64,000 nucleotides of DNA from Siphonodentalium dalli (lineage: Eukaryota > Mollusca > Scaphopoda > Gadilida > Siphonodentaliidae): NCBI GenBank assembly GCA_032622095.1, contig CP136063.1, positions 28,894,987-28,958,986 of the forward strand, read 5' to 3'. The stretch's first letter is position 1. Every line of letters starts with the position of its first letter. Shown in pieces: positions 42,018 through 53,454 of the stretch. Both the position numbers and the translations under genes were made by a program. Under the pieces are notes generated by a model. The model saw only the letters and a list, made by a program, of their open reading frames with translations, ran no database searches and had not been told where the DNA came from.

Positions 42018-43165
42018 GGAAACGGGCCCATTCGCCCCAGGGCCAGCTCGCCCCAGTCGACCTGGGCCAGCTCGCCCCGAGCCAGCTCGCCCCAAGGGAT
42101 AATGTCTTATTTAAGTTGTCGTTTTGGGGTCGTTTTGCTTGCTTTCTCTCTCTTTCCTCTCTCTCTCTAAGCCAAAGGGATGTCGGGAGATAGATTGGAT
42201 AGTTGGGTAGCAGTGATAATTATTTATTGAATACATGAATGAATATGTAAAAATACGACGACTAATATAACGGAATATGAATGAATGGATGATGAATTAT
42301 TCTCCACAATCAGTTGGCCTCAGCTCCTCTCGATGCTTTGCTCTTAAGATATAATCTAGCACATTTCTTCAGTAATGCACCTGTCGTCAGTTCTTGTGGA
42401 TCTGCTGTGTGGGAATCCCATAGGTCACGGATCTGTTTTGCCTTCTGTGTGTACGCCGTCCGGCTGTCGGTTTCAACGTCGACGGCTAAGACGTTTAACT
42501 CTACAATTGATGCCTCCCGCATCAATAGCGGTACCAGCTTGTAGAATGTCACGTCACTCCCGTGGACATTTAGTCTTCGATGCCAGCCTGAAGAAAAAAA
42601 CAAATGAGTTAATAAACAAATGACAGTATAATTGCTTAATTAATTAATCGAATTATTAATATTATTAATTCTCTGAATAAGCGATTAATTAATAATTTAA
42701 TTATTTAATTATTATAATTATAGATTGTTGAATTCAATATGTTTGTTATTGATCATTGAATGTTGTTGAATATCAATGAATTTGGAATGTTGAATTAAAT
42801 ATACATACCTTCAAGATCATTATTTGTCCGAACGTCATGTCGGAATATACTCCATTCCTCGATCGAAAATGTGCTTGAGTCGAGCCACTGCCGTTGTACA
42901 TAGTCGCAGCTAGAGGCTGCGAAGACTGGACCCTTCGCCACTGGAGGCAATCGTGGTCTAATTTCGCTACCGCACTTGATACAACGGAACATCTTTGTGG
43001 TTATGATGTCAGATAAAAATTGCACTGCTTATATACGGTATGTGGTCGGCATATGAAAGTGATTATCTATCACACTGAAGCCATCTCACCCTCTGAAGTG
43101 TGAGGTGTGATTAGTCGACTGGTTACTGTGTAAACAACCTGCTTCTATTGTTTTGATAGGATATG
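42018..43165. mobile_element. MULE-type element, copy B, right end missing
   Basis: The left terminus (GGAAACGGGCCCATTCGCC) is preceded by the same AATCATTAT. The subterminal array has an extra CCCCAGTCGACCTGGGCC palindromic piece. The sequence leaves homology with copy A at about 43,165, before the right terminus, so the duplication breakpoint lies inside the element. Confidence 0.85.
42310..43025 (-). pseudogene. MULE transposase C-terminal remnant, two exons, copy B (open)
   Basis: It has the same gene structure as copy A but with no stop. Exon 1 ends at about 42,811 (donor GTATGTATAT), exon 2 starts at about 42,587 after a pyrimidine tract and CAG. The protein contains one CxxC (MFRCIKCGSE), EEWSIFRHDVRTNNDLEG, and WHRRLNVHG. 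There is no ATG before MFRCIKCG. An acceptor-like AAGCAG lies just upstream at 43,026, so exon 1 may be an internal exon of a longer lost gene. Confidence 0.7.
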
Positions 43166-43442
43166 AATGCATGGGGATAATATTTCTCAATGCTTTGAGC
43201 TTTTCCAATGCCATTTGTTTGGTATCTTATTGGATTAATTTAATTTACTCAGTAATGCCATTCTGACTGTACCAGTAATGTTCACATAACAATGGTTTTG
43301 TGAAGTGAAATCTCGTCATTGGTAGTGCTGGGGCGGTTGTCCGGATAACCGGTTACGGTTCGGTTATGCGTGTCAACCGGTTGGAGGAGGCCACAGCCGG
43401 ATAACCGTAATATTGATAACGATCGTACTATCAACGTAGTAG

Positions 43443-43699
43443 CCAAGCCTTGAAATAGGGTGTCTGTCATTTGCAGAATGAGGTCCCCAGAGGGTGAATT
43501 TAGTGATGCTACCCCGCATAGCGGGCTAGCATCACCAAATTCACCCTCTGGGGACCTCATTCTGCTTACACCTCAGCAGAATGAGGTTCCCAGAGGGTGA
43601 ATTTGGTGATGCTAGCCCGCTATGCGGTATAGCATCACTAAATTCACCCTCTGGGGACCTCATTCTGCAAATGACAGACACCCTATTTCAAGGCTTGGT
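43443..43699. repeat. Palindrome of palindromes
   Basis: Hairpin 1 (43,473-43,565) starts GCAGAATGAGGTCCCCAGAG and ends in its complement. Hairpin 2 (43,576-43,668) is the reverse complement of hairpin 1 with a few changes, so it too is a hairpin. A 10-base spacer (TTACACCTCA) separates them. Outer arms of about 30 bp (CCAAGCCTTGAAATAGGG and CCCTATTTCAAGGCTTGG) extend the symmetry. The whole 257 bp can fold as one long hairpin or as a pair. Confidence 0.95.
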
Positions 43700-44018
43700 A
43701 GTAGCCGCTTATAGAAGCGATTTGGACAGTTGATTGTGTATTCATATACCCCACAACACATGCCTGTTTGATCACCGGACACCGGCAGCTTTTCTAGATG
43801 TGAAACCAACAACACTCTTATCTGTGTCAGTCTGTGAATCACTTGCTACACATTCAATGCCAATTTCCTTTGGCGGCATTACATGACGTTCCGGCTGCAC
43901 GTGCACCGCGGCATACATCAAAGCAATCAAGTCTAGACTTTTACTACATCATCAATATTATGTCTGTTTTCTTGAAACTGCCCCCCCCTGGTCATTACCA
44001 TTAGTTTGTCTCAAAGCG

Positions 44019-44214
44019 ATGACGGAAGACCTACACAAACGGAAATCAAACGTTTGGGGAGATTTAGTCATAATTGAAGATGACGAAAAAAAAAAGGAAG
44101 AAGAAATGGGCGGTATGCAAGGCCTGCCGAAGGCGATTCGTTTATTCTGGATCAACATCCAATATGAAGTCGCACATCCAGAAAAAACACAGGCCTACTG
44201 GGAGTGGGAAATAA
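44019..44214 (+). pseudogene. BED zinc finger of a hAT transposase, frameshifted
   Basis: The first part is open from ATG at 44,019 (MTEDLHKRKSNVWGDLVII). After the A-run at 44,086-44,095 the natural reading moves to another frame. From 44,110 this reads AVCKACRRRFVYSGSTSNMK then SHIQKKHRP to a stop at 44,214. VWxx, CxxC and the GSTSNMxxH-x4-H pattern are those of BED fingers, the DNA-binding N-terminus of hAT transposases. The domain sits in the right element, but the catalytic and dimerisation parts are missing. The A-run slippage is the likely break. Confidence 0.78.
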
Positions 44215-44791
44215 GAGTATATCTAGTGATGCGTTCGATAACGTTAATTCCTAAACACTGGCTGGGGCTTGAGTAATGAATCACAACGATTTAATTTTGT
44301 TTGAATTTGTTTATTAAATAATTGAAGTAACATCTTGTAGCCACTGTGATTAATACATACCTGCCTATAAGCTATACCCAAACACTTAACATTACTAAAC
44401 AACAGTATGCCTATCTTCAGTACATTGTTTGGGCTAATCGTGCCCTGGGGCCCCGGGATACACACAAGGGGGGGGGACTATATTTCGTCGCTGAAGGTTT
44501 TGCAAGCAAGCGTTATGCAGTGCGAAACTCCCGTAAACATCGATATACTAGCGCACCACTAATCTATATTATACACATTTACAACTATTTGATCGCTGTA
44601 ACGGGAACGCATTGTATGTCCAAGACATCGTTTGTGATCGCATGTATATCAACGTGCCCGGGACTCGTAATAAACATTTGTTTTGCCGTACTGAGGGTAA
44701 TACTGGTCACGGTTAACCGGTTATGGTTAGGTTAATGCCCGTGGTTAACCGATTAGGAAAAAACCCCAACCGTCCCAGCACTAGTCATTGG

Positions 44792-46142
44792 ACAGTTGTT
44801 CAAGTTAATAATGACAATTAGAACATTGCAGAAAGTGAACACCATCCATACTTTTTATATTTAAATCCTAATTTGTGAGATATAACCAATCTCATAAGTT
44901 TATGCTGACATCCATCTCGGCCTGGTGGCCAGTTTTACCAGAAATTTGTGTTATGCGCCAGAATACACACAACGTGAAACCTTAAAGAGCGTTTCAAAAG
45001 TTTTAACCGTAAATTATTAACGAAAATACGCCCCCACTGAACTCTATATTAACTGATGATTATATCATTATAATAAATATATATCAAGTTGTTCTCACTT
45101 CCCACAAACTGGGATAGAAATTTTGCAAATACAAATTACAAATTTAAATTAAATCCTGCTGAAATTGAATACTTAATAAAGTCTCATAGAATTTTAAAAG
45201 GTCGGCTAGCTAAAGCTAAAAAATGTGTACGGTTAACCTTAAGTGTGTATAATTCGGGCAGAAATGTGAAAAAATACTGTAATATACATTAATTTGCACC
45301 TGAAATACCATTCCAATTTGCCTGAATATTGAGCTTTCAAAACGTTGGGAGGGGCTGCAGCCCTCCAAGGCCCACTCCCGGCCCATGCGGCTATGATGCA
45401 ATGCAGTTCACTTGTTCTGTCTTGCTTAACATTTTTCGACCGGCAGATCGATACTAGTATACGAATATATAATATTATTATAATTTGAGTGTTTACCGTC
45501 TGATTTTTGTAACTGAAGAGTCAAACTATACAGAAATTGTTGTATATTTAACAATGCATAGTTGATTTAGAAGTTTGAGCGCACACTGAAAAGATAACAT
45601 TTTAACTAGGAATTATACACCAGAGTCTTGTGTCATGTTACGCAATGTTTATTCAAACGACTGCCGATACCAGCGAAGCCGCGACAGAAGGCTACTCAAG
45701 GGGAATAACTCTATCTGCTTATATGAGGCTATATCGTAAAGCGGTAGGCTTACCAAGGGACAGTTGTGTAATGTGAAATTTGCTAATTTATTCAGAAACC
45801 AGTACATCTCAGATCACAGAATTGAACCTCCAATAGATAGTGCATGTGATGAACATGATGTAGATCACAATTATCCCTGAAAAATAGAAAATAAAACACT
45901 GTAATAAGTATACATGTACATGAAGATGTAACATACAGTCTCGCAAAAAGTTGAAATAACATACACCTCACAACACTTGGTATTGTGTCGTAGAGCACTG
46001 GGGTGGGTCCTGAGGAAAGCCATCCATTGCTACCACAAAGTATTTGTAATGGCTCTGAGTCTTATTAGGCAGGGTCTATGGAACAATAAGTCTACCTTTA
46101 GTCTTCTATGCATTTATTTTGTCCTCAACGATGCAAACGGAA
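44792..46142. other. No recognised gene
   Basis: Unique sequence between the hAT element and copy C. Small open frames (45,089-45,292 plus; 45,977-46,183 plus) have no recognised family or context. Confidence 0.45.
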
Positions 46143-47740
46143 CACATCAAACAATAACATTACCGGAACATAATAGACTATGACATCACAATACATCTAT
46201 TATAGTGATGCGAACTTGACTGCTTTGGACTGATCCGGTCCGTGGTCCAAGGGTGGACCGCGGTCGGGTCCAGACCGGGTGTCACTGGACCGGCCCGCTT
46301 TTTGCCGCCGGTCCGGTACTCTCCGGTTCGGTCCACTATTTTACTTCAGTTATAATAAACTTATCGCGAATATGATTGCGTATTTGCCGTCATTTCAATT
46401 GGTAAACAATGCATGGACGCATTCAAGTTGTTAATATCTATTAAACGTTTGATGCCACGAAAACAATGTATAGGTGTACTTTGTACATGATATGAATTTG
46501 GTCAGGTGCTAGAATACTCACTCTAACATCTTTAGTCTGAAATCTACAACATTGATAGTCGATATAAAATGTTATATATTTACCTGATGATGACTCTAGC
46601 GGTTTAGCATTAAACTCTATGTCCTCATGAAAAGCATCATGTAGTAGATCGCTTTCACCGTTTCCACCACGTTCGACCCGATCTCTTGTTCTGTTTTATC
46701 ATCCTTTCGTATTCCGTCTTTTGCTGTGCGATTTTGGATCTAGATTTGAAATAATAGTATGCAAGTGAGCCGAATGCTTCCACTGGCGAGTGATTTGATT
46801 ACATGGCGTTATAAATCGGGTGTCACTGGACCGGACCGGACCGCTTTTTGCCGCCCGTCCAATACTCTCCGGTCCGTCCACTATTTTACTTCAGTTATAA
46901 TAAACTATCGCGAATATGATTGCGTATTTGCCGTCATATCAATTGGTAAACAATGCATTGACGCATTCAAGTTGTTAATATCTATTAAACGTTTGATGCC
47001 ACGAAAACAATGTATAGGTGTACTTTGTACTTTGTACATGATATGAATTTGGTCAGGTGCTAGAATACTCACTCTAACATCTTTAGTCTGAAATCTACAA
47101 CATTGATAGTCGATATAAAATGTTATATATTTACCTGATGATGACTCTAGCGGTTTAGCATTAAACTCTATGTCCTCATGAAAAGCATCATGTAGTAGAT
47201 CGCTTTCACCGTTTCCACCACGTTCGACCCGATCTCTTGTTCTGTTTTTTTATCTTTTCATATTCCGTCTTTTGCTGTGCGATTTTGGTTCTAGATTTGA
47301 ATTAATAGTATGCAAGTGAGCTGTATGCTTCCACTGTCGAGTGATTTGATTACATGGCGTTATAAACCGGGTGTCACTGGACCGGACCGCTTTTTGCCGC
47401 CCGTCCAATACTCTCCGGTCCGGTCAACTATTTTACTTCAGTTATAATAAACTATAGTGATGCGAACTTGACTGCTTTGGACTGATCCGGTCCGTGGTCC
47501 AAGGGTGGACCGCGGTCGGGTCCAGACCGGGTGTCACTGGACCGGCCCGCTTTTTGCCGCCGGTCCGGTACTCTCCGGTTCGGTCCACTATTTTACTTCA
47601 GTTATAATAAACTTATCGCGAATATGATTACGTATTTACCGTCATATCAATTGGTAAACGATGCATTGACGCATTCAAGTTGTTAATATCTATTAAACGT
47701 TTGATGCCACGAAAACAATGTATAGGTGTACTTTGTACAT
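46143..47740. repeat. Tandem repeat, about 545-bp unit, copy C left edge
   Basis: The block ACTATTTTACTTCAGTTATAA recurs at about 46,336, 46,882, 47,430 and 47,590. Full units therefore measure about 545 bp, with one shortened unit of 160 bp. Each has a GC-rich core with GGTCCGTGG, GGACCGGCCCGC and CCGGTCCGG words and an AT-rich remainder. Copy B has fewer units, so the array expanded or contracted after duplication. Confidence 0.88.
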
Positions 47741-48675
47741 GTCACTTTCCTTATAATGAAAGTGCAATTGCGGACGGCCGCCTGCTTTGATGGCGCCGAT
47801 TTCTGAATGAGTATGAAACTATTAGTTATAAACAGTGTACCATGGCATCAACTAATCAATTTTGATAGATATCGAATGGAGTATTCTATTATTTTTCACA
47901 TTAATAATTATCGAAGAAACATGCAAACCACATTACATAGTACCAGGGTACACACATGTTACACAGGACAGTCACATTAATCCAATAGTATTTTACCTTA
48001 TTATACCGGTTTGATGTTTTACTGTGTATTAAATTTTAGCTATATCTTACATATGTGTATTAAACTCCCAAGAAAGGACTATGCACAATGTGACCTTTCA
48101 CCTCACGATGTTGCTGCCTTGGCGACGTATCAATTTGTAAACGATGCATTGACGCATTCAAGTTGTTAATATCTATTAAACGTTTGATGCCACGAAAACA
48201 GGTGTATCGTGACTCAATTTAAAGGGAGTGTATGGTTATTTTTCGCATGTTATAATTTCAACCGGAAAGTAAAACCCAAAGCAGTGAATCTAAGGTTAAG
48301 GGGTCAGGTGGATATCACTGGCTATGCAACCAAGTGTATTTATATCCAGGTGTATATTAGAATTTGTGGCTGGCTTCCAGACATCGCTAAGGTTAATGTA
48401 TAGCTCCATTTCAGTTGGTGGCTACAGAGGGAACCTAATACAATTAATGTGTAAATGAGGTGGTGGGATAACTTTAGGCCCAAAAGAGTGGGATACAAGA
48501 CTGGGAATAATTTTTTCTCGAAAATGAGAACATTAAAAAATAAGCATACAATCCATTTAACCGATCGCTATGTTATTTGCGTGTAATGCATTCGCCGACT
48601 GACAATTTGACAATAGTCCCACATAGGTAATCAGAATACATGTGCAAGTACGTGGGTATTAAACAAACTATACAT

Positions 48676-49853
48676 TTATATGAGTATCTTCTCAACAGCA
48701 GGAATAACCGCCTTCAGTTCTTGTAGATGTTTGTACTTAGATGCCTTTATAGGTAACGGCAATGCATGCAAAGGTACCACACGGTCCGTATCTTGGAGTG
48801 TTAACTGACGTGTCGCCCTTTTTGGTATCTCCTTTAACTCGTCTGAGAACTCTAGCTTATATTGGATCTTGCCGTCTGGTGTGTACTTCAAAGATCGCAG
48901 ATCAACAACAACTGGGTCGCCTACGTTTAACCCGGGTGGGATCGACTTATAATAGCTTAACACCTTATAGTTATTGAAGAAATCGTGAGTTAGATATTTT
49001 ACAGTGTATGGTTGTTCCTGGCGGGCCTTTCTGATGATTTCAACGTAGTTGTAAGGCGAGTATATTGGCTTGTGACGCTTGCCCCTTTCTACGGCCGAGT
49101 GGACAGCGTCGAATTCCATCTGGGTGTGTCCACTTTCCAGGTATTTTTGGTAGCTAATAATATCGAGTTCTATAGACAATTTCAACAAAGCATTTAGAAA
49201 GCACACAATTTCTATTCTGGGCGCCGCAGCCGTCAATATAGATGACAAGTTCTTTAACAGTACGGGGCAATCTGGAGATATAGTCACTGAGACACGAAGC
49301 GTAGGTATCGGCGTTTAAGTCACCTTCTCCCTCGTGCCAGACTTAGCAAGTTGCATCGCTTGAGTTTAAATCATATACTGTGTAGTTATGTGATGTCAGT
49401 TTCGGTTTATAATAAATGGCACTGGCATTGAGACATGGCGACAATAATGTTGACTCTACATCAACGGTCCATGCTGTACATCGGTAATCCAAGAGTACAA
49501 AGCCCTCTCTCCGATGACAAGGGTGTTTAAAAACATGCATTTACAGACAGATTTTAGTTGGTCATTTTTGCCCAGGTTTTACTTATATGCATTTTGTTTT
49601 CTCCCACTCGTTTGTTTACATTAACTTTAAACACCAGTGCGGCCACATAGGTACGCTTTTCCGCCAAACTCATGTCCCAAAAGTCGCGGAATATCTCCTG
49701 CCGTTCCACCTCTTCGAAATGACTACACTCATGGCTTTTCTTGCATAACGGTTTGCATCCAGACGCATGTAGCTTCCATTCAGGGCGGCCCTTGTCAAGT
49801 TTCCACTTCCCGCTCTCGTTTTGTGTAAGCCCTTCATACCCCTTGCCTTGCAT
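48676..49853 (-). pseudogene. Transposase-like protein (DUF7869-like), copy C, truncated both ends
   Basis: This is the same gene as in A and B. The 5' end is lost by a deletion at about 49,900 that joins the N-terminal region directly to sequence lying about 1 kb upstream in copy A. The 3' end is lost by a deletion at about 48,698. A private nonsense change sits at about 49,342, where the codon after SSDATC (tyrosine in A and B) is TAA. The segment 49,287-48,676 keeps a long open stretch with GHTQMEFDAVHS and the VGDPVVVDLRSLKY region. The shared extra A of the other copies is present. Confidence 0.66.
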
Positions 49854-50074
49854 TCTGAGTTTTTTATTTATATTTCGCTGCCAAGATTCTGGTTTCGGAT
49901 GGTCTGGATCCCATTATCTGAAAGTAATGAGAAAGGTATTATAATACGCACTAGCTACCACTCTGATTACTGGTTAAACATGCTGGAATGTAATGACAAC
50001 TGTCTTTCTGAACTTTACATATAACGCAATATGTCTATGGAAAGCCAAATTAACATTAAATCATTTGGACATAT

Positions 50075-50335
50075 CTCTAAATATATAGAGATACATGTAT
50101 CTCTAATTAATTTGTAGATATCTCCAATTATTGAGTGTATGTTAATTTGACTTTAGAGTATTTCTAAATAATATGGAGATATCTCGAAATGAATTGGAGA
50201 TACATGTATCTCTCACTGTTGTGTGGATAAGTCTGACAATCACTCTTACTACTCGTTAAATGGATTTAGAGATATCTCTAATTATTTAGAGATTAGAGAT
50301 CTCTAAATATTTGAAGTATCTCCAAATTATTGACT
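50075..50335. repeat. GAGATATCTC palindromic array, copy C (intermediate allele)
   Basis: It has the same flanks as the A and B arrays, with two to three central units. One has mutated to AGAGATTAGAGATCTCT, an intermediate length. Confidence 0.85.
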
Positions 50336-50395
50336 GCCCTCATCAGGTAAGGTGTTATTCGAAAAGTTATGAAATTCAATGTAGAGATATCACGA

Positions 50396-50877
50396 GGTTG
50401 CATTCCGATAAAGAGACGGTGGCAATCCGATAAACGAGACGGTTCGCTTTCGGCGACAAACAAAATTTTCTTCGCGTTTAGTCATTCACACGGAATTGCG
50501 GTGACAAATCAGGTTTCATATCATCATACGGTTATTTAGTTACCAATACCCATCAAAATTTAGACGCTAGAGTGAGTAAAACCAATAGAATAACCATTTA
50601 AAAGTCCAGCGACTGTTCTTTTTCCGATAACAGACGCGCGACGGTTCATTTATTATCGGAAAACGATCCGTCGCTTACTTTTAAATGGCCATTCTATTGG
50701 GTTTACTCACTGTAGCGTCTAGAATTTGATGGGTATTAATAACTTGATTAACGATATGATGATATGAATCCTGAGGTGTCGCCAAAATACCATTTGAATG
50801 CTGACACACAAAGAAAATCTCGGTTGCCACCGTCCCGTTTATCGGAATTCCACCGTCTCTTTATCGGAATGCAACCG
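50396..50877. mobile_element. Foldback miniature element, copy C
   Basis: Same element as in A and B, with scattered substitutions such as AAAATTTAGACG for AAAATCTAGACG. No coding content. Confidence 0.85.
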
Positions 50878-50895
50878 ATTCTCACGTCGCGCGAA

Positions 50896-50916
50896 CCCCC
50901 CCCCCCCCCCCCCCCC
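50896..50916. repeat. Poly-C tract, copy C
   Basis: C run of about 21, the longest of the three equivalent tracts. It is also the most likely to be affected by assembly error. Confidence 0.9.
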
Positions 50917-51321
50917 AATGACATTTAACGAAGATGCCCAGAAATATACCATAACATGAATAAAATAACAATTTTTGGGTGTTCCAAGCAATTTTCTGGG
51001 TTGGTAAAATTTATTCTCTGTATTATTTATTGTGCCCGGCCATTGTATATCGGACCTTATTATCGGTGCATGTGCTTTAAAACGGATCCAATATAGAAAA
51101 TGGCTGAATTGACACCAACTATACAGAAGAATTATGGAATCAAAATGTCGTACCTCGTCATGCTGCAAAATATTCGCATGCATTCGTCAGTGTCAAAATG
51201 TCGTATAGAATAATTTTGGGGAAATGGATGGGGGGGACCAGTGCTTAAGAGGAAAAAAAATCATTATGGGGTAATATAATCAAACCACGATTCATTCTAC
51301 CATATATTGTTGTATTGTTAC

Positions 51322-52257
51322 GGGGCCAATTAGTCCAAGTCTTCTCGTACTAAAACCGGCTAAGATATTGGGATGGAGGTGCCGGTCTTTAGTCCGAGTT
51401 CCAGGCCCATGCATTCCTATGACACGACTTAAGCGTTGGTGACCCGCTCAAATAAAACCACAATTATATGAAATAAAATATCACAATTGCGACAATAAAC
51501 GGATAGTTTCCGCAGAAGACATGCTATTTGATCTGAAACCCACATCGGTTGTGAATTGAAAGCGGTAATTTAATGTGAAAAGAAACATTTGCCGCAGTGT
51601 TTACATATTTTTTAAAGTATGCGAACTCAGTTGACCTTGCGAACTGCGTTCGGCATTTTCGGGTGAAAATATTCCGTAGATTTTCAATCAACCACGCACG
51701 ATGAATTCTCCATTGTAATCGTAATTATAAGTGACAATAAATAAATAAATAAATACATAGATTAAATACATATTGAAGATATAAATGTAATACATTAAAT
51801 AAATTACGGGAATTACAACCATCTCACAGTTTAAACAGTGTAAACACAATGAGCATTAGAATATCATGGGGGCCGCCATTTTGTTTGTGTCGAAATTCGT
51901 CTCGGCCAAAACAAACACCGGACAATGCCGAAGTTCTTCGGAACCTGAGTTCGGCTTTCAGTTAAGTAAACAAACAGAAAAAACAACGATGATTGTGGCA
52001 ATCAACCGGAATATTCTATGTGTAATTTAACATTAAAGTTAGATTATTATACACCATTATGACCATAAGATGTCACTCTTTCCGATGTATATAGCATCAT
52101 GTATTGCTTTGTTAGGTAAATCGAGTAAAATACACCACAGATCCTGGGCGTAACTCGTGTCATAGGAATGCATGGGCCTGGAACTCGGACTAAAGACCGG
52201 CACCTCCATCCCAATATCTTAGCCGGTTTTAGTACGAGAAGACTTGGACTAGGGGCC
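51322..52257. mobile_element. 930-bp TIR element, copy C
   Basis: Both inverted ends are intact, with the same termini as copy B. The interior has an extra AAAT unit in an AAATAAATAAAT run near 51,740. Confidence 0.82.
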
Positions 52258-53032
52258 AATATGGGCTCAAAAGGCGAAAATTTGGGGAAATGTTTTGCCG
52301 TCACGACGAACGCCCGATTTTACTTGAAAAAAAACATTAATTACAGTCGTTTGGCGCATATCACTATTCCAATAGTATGTTGATTTATTTAACTAAAAGC
52401 TACTCACCTTAGTTAAGTCCTACAGTAGTTATTGGTTTAATACGCTTCGAGTGAAACAGAGATGGCGTTTTTTCGATGTTTTGAATCTAAACTTGAGTTT
52501 CGCGTGTCTTTTTTCAAAACCGTATAATAGTTTTGATTGGTTGACGGGCACCAACCTTGATTTTTCATACGTCTCGTTGACCACAGATGCCCAATCAATA
52601 ATAAAAAATTTCGCGCCAAAACCTGAGAGACGACCTTTTGATACCGAAGCGACGATATATTATATATAGTAGTTGTACTTAGGTATATACATGTAACTGT
52701 AATTGTCAGGACTATACAATCAGCCATCACAATCTCCAAGACTCAAATATTAATTTAGTAGTCATATTAGCCCACATTTGTATAATAGTAAAGTTATTTC
52801 GTTTAAATTTCAATTTAATGAAAATAAGTATGATACGAATCATGCATACGATCAGTTGAGTGCCATGTTAGATTATTATAACACATTCTGGCCCTACAGC
52901 TACCTAGATATCTGTCCAATACATTTAACAGTAAATGTTCGCTTTACTAGAAATACTATTATCGTGCATCGTTCCCAGTATATCCCACCATAGACAGATA
53001 ATGATGCATACAATCGGCAAACCATGTAAATA

Positions 53033-53346
53033 CGTCTACGCAACGAATGTCAAATGTCACAGATTGGTTGTTTGTACTGTTTTGTTCCACAGATATAAGC
53101 GACAATGAGTATAATTAACGTTTATTTGTGACAAAATTGCACAATATAATTTCTGGTCTCTGTTAACAGTAACCAATATTGTTCGTTAGCTGAACAAACA
53201 CACCTTTTTAGACCAGAAAATATTCGAAATAAAATTAATATTAATTGATGGAAGCATTTCCGGACAGGAGTCTTCGATTCAGATCTAATATTTTATACCC
53301 CGGTAACTATATAATACATGTTTACAAAGAGATAATTCACCTTTAA
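53033..53346. mobile_element. TTAA miniature element, copy C, left half deleted
   Basis: It begins abruptly at CTACGCAACGAATGTC and keeps the right half and right end (GAGATAATTCACCTTTAA). It is complementary to the deletion in copy B. Confidence 0.8.
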
Positions 53347-53454
53347 CATATAGCCTATCATAGGCGTACTGGACCGCTTTGGGCCGGTCCAGGCATGTGT
53401 ACCGGACCGGAATGGCCTGGACCGGACCGGACTCAACTGCCTTGGCAGTGGCCC

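Larger units (their letters stand above)
29526..43165. repeat. Segmental duplication, copy B
   Basis: This copy shares its left flank with copy C: the sequence from the words ACAATAACATTACCGG onward is also found at 46,143. It matches copy A from 31,034. It carries the empty sites for the three copy-A insertions. Relative to A and C it lacks the right half of the TTAA miniature element and the following GGACC-rich block (junction at about 37,092). Its right edge lies inside the MULE element, so the MULE right terminus is missing here, and unrelated sequence begins at about 43,166. Confidence 0.95.
43323..44783. mobile_element. hAT-type element, 1.46 kb, with 8-bp target duplication
   Basis: GTCATTGG flanks the element on both sides (43,315-43,322 and 44,784-44,791). 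The terminal inverted repeat is TAGTGCTGGGRCGGTTG, 17 bp, with one mismatch. Subterminal CCGGTTA / TAACCGG words occur at both ends. Inside are a large palindromic insertion (43,443-43,699) and, on the plus strand, a frameshifted BED zinc finger. The catalytic transposase domain is absent, so this is a deletion derivative. Confidence 0.93.

Noticed and set aside
44346-44735. 129-codon plus-strand open frame
   Set aside because: It lies in the right part of the hAT derivative, overlaps a poly-G run and its terminal words, and shows no hAT dimerisation motif.
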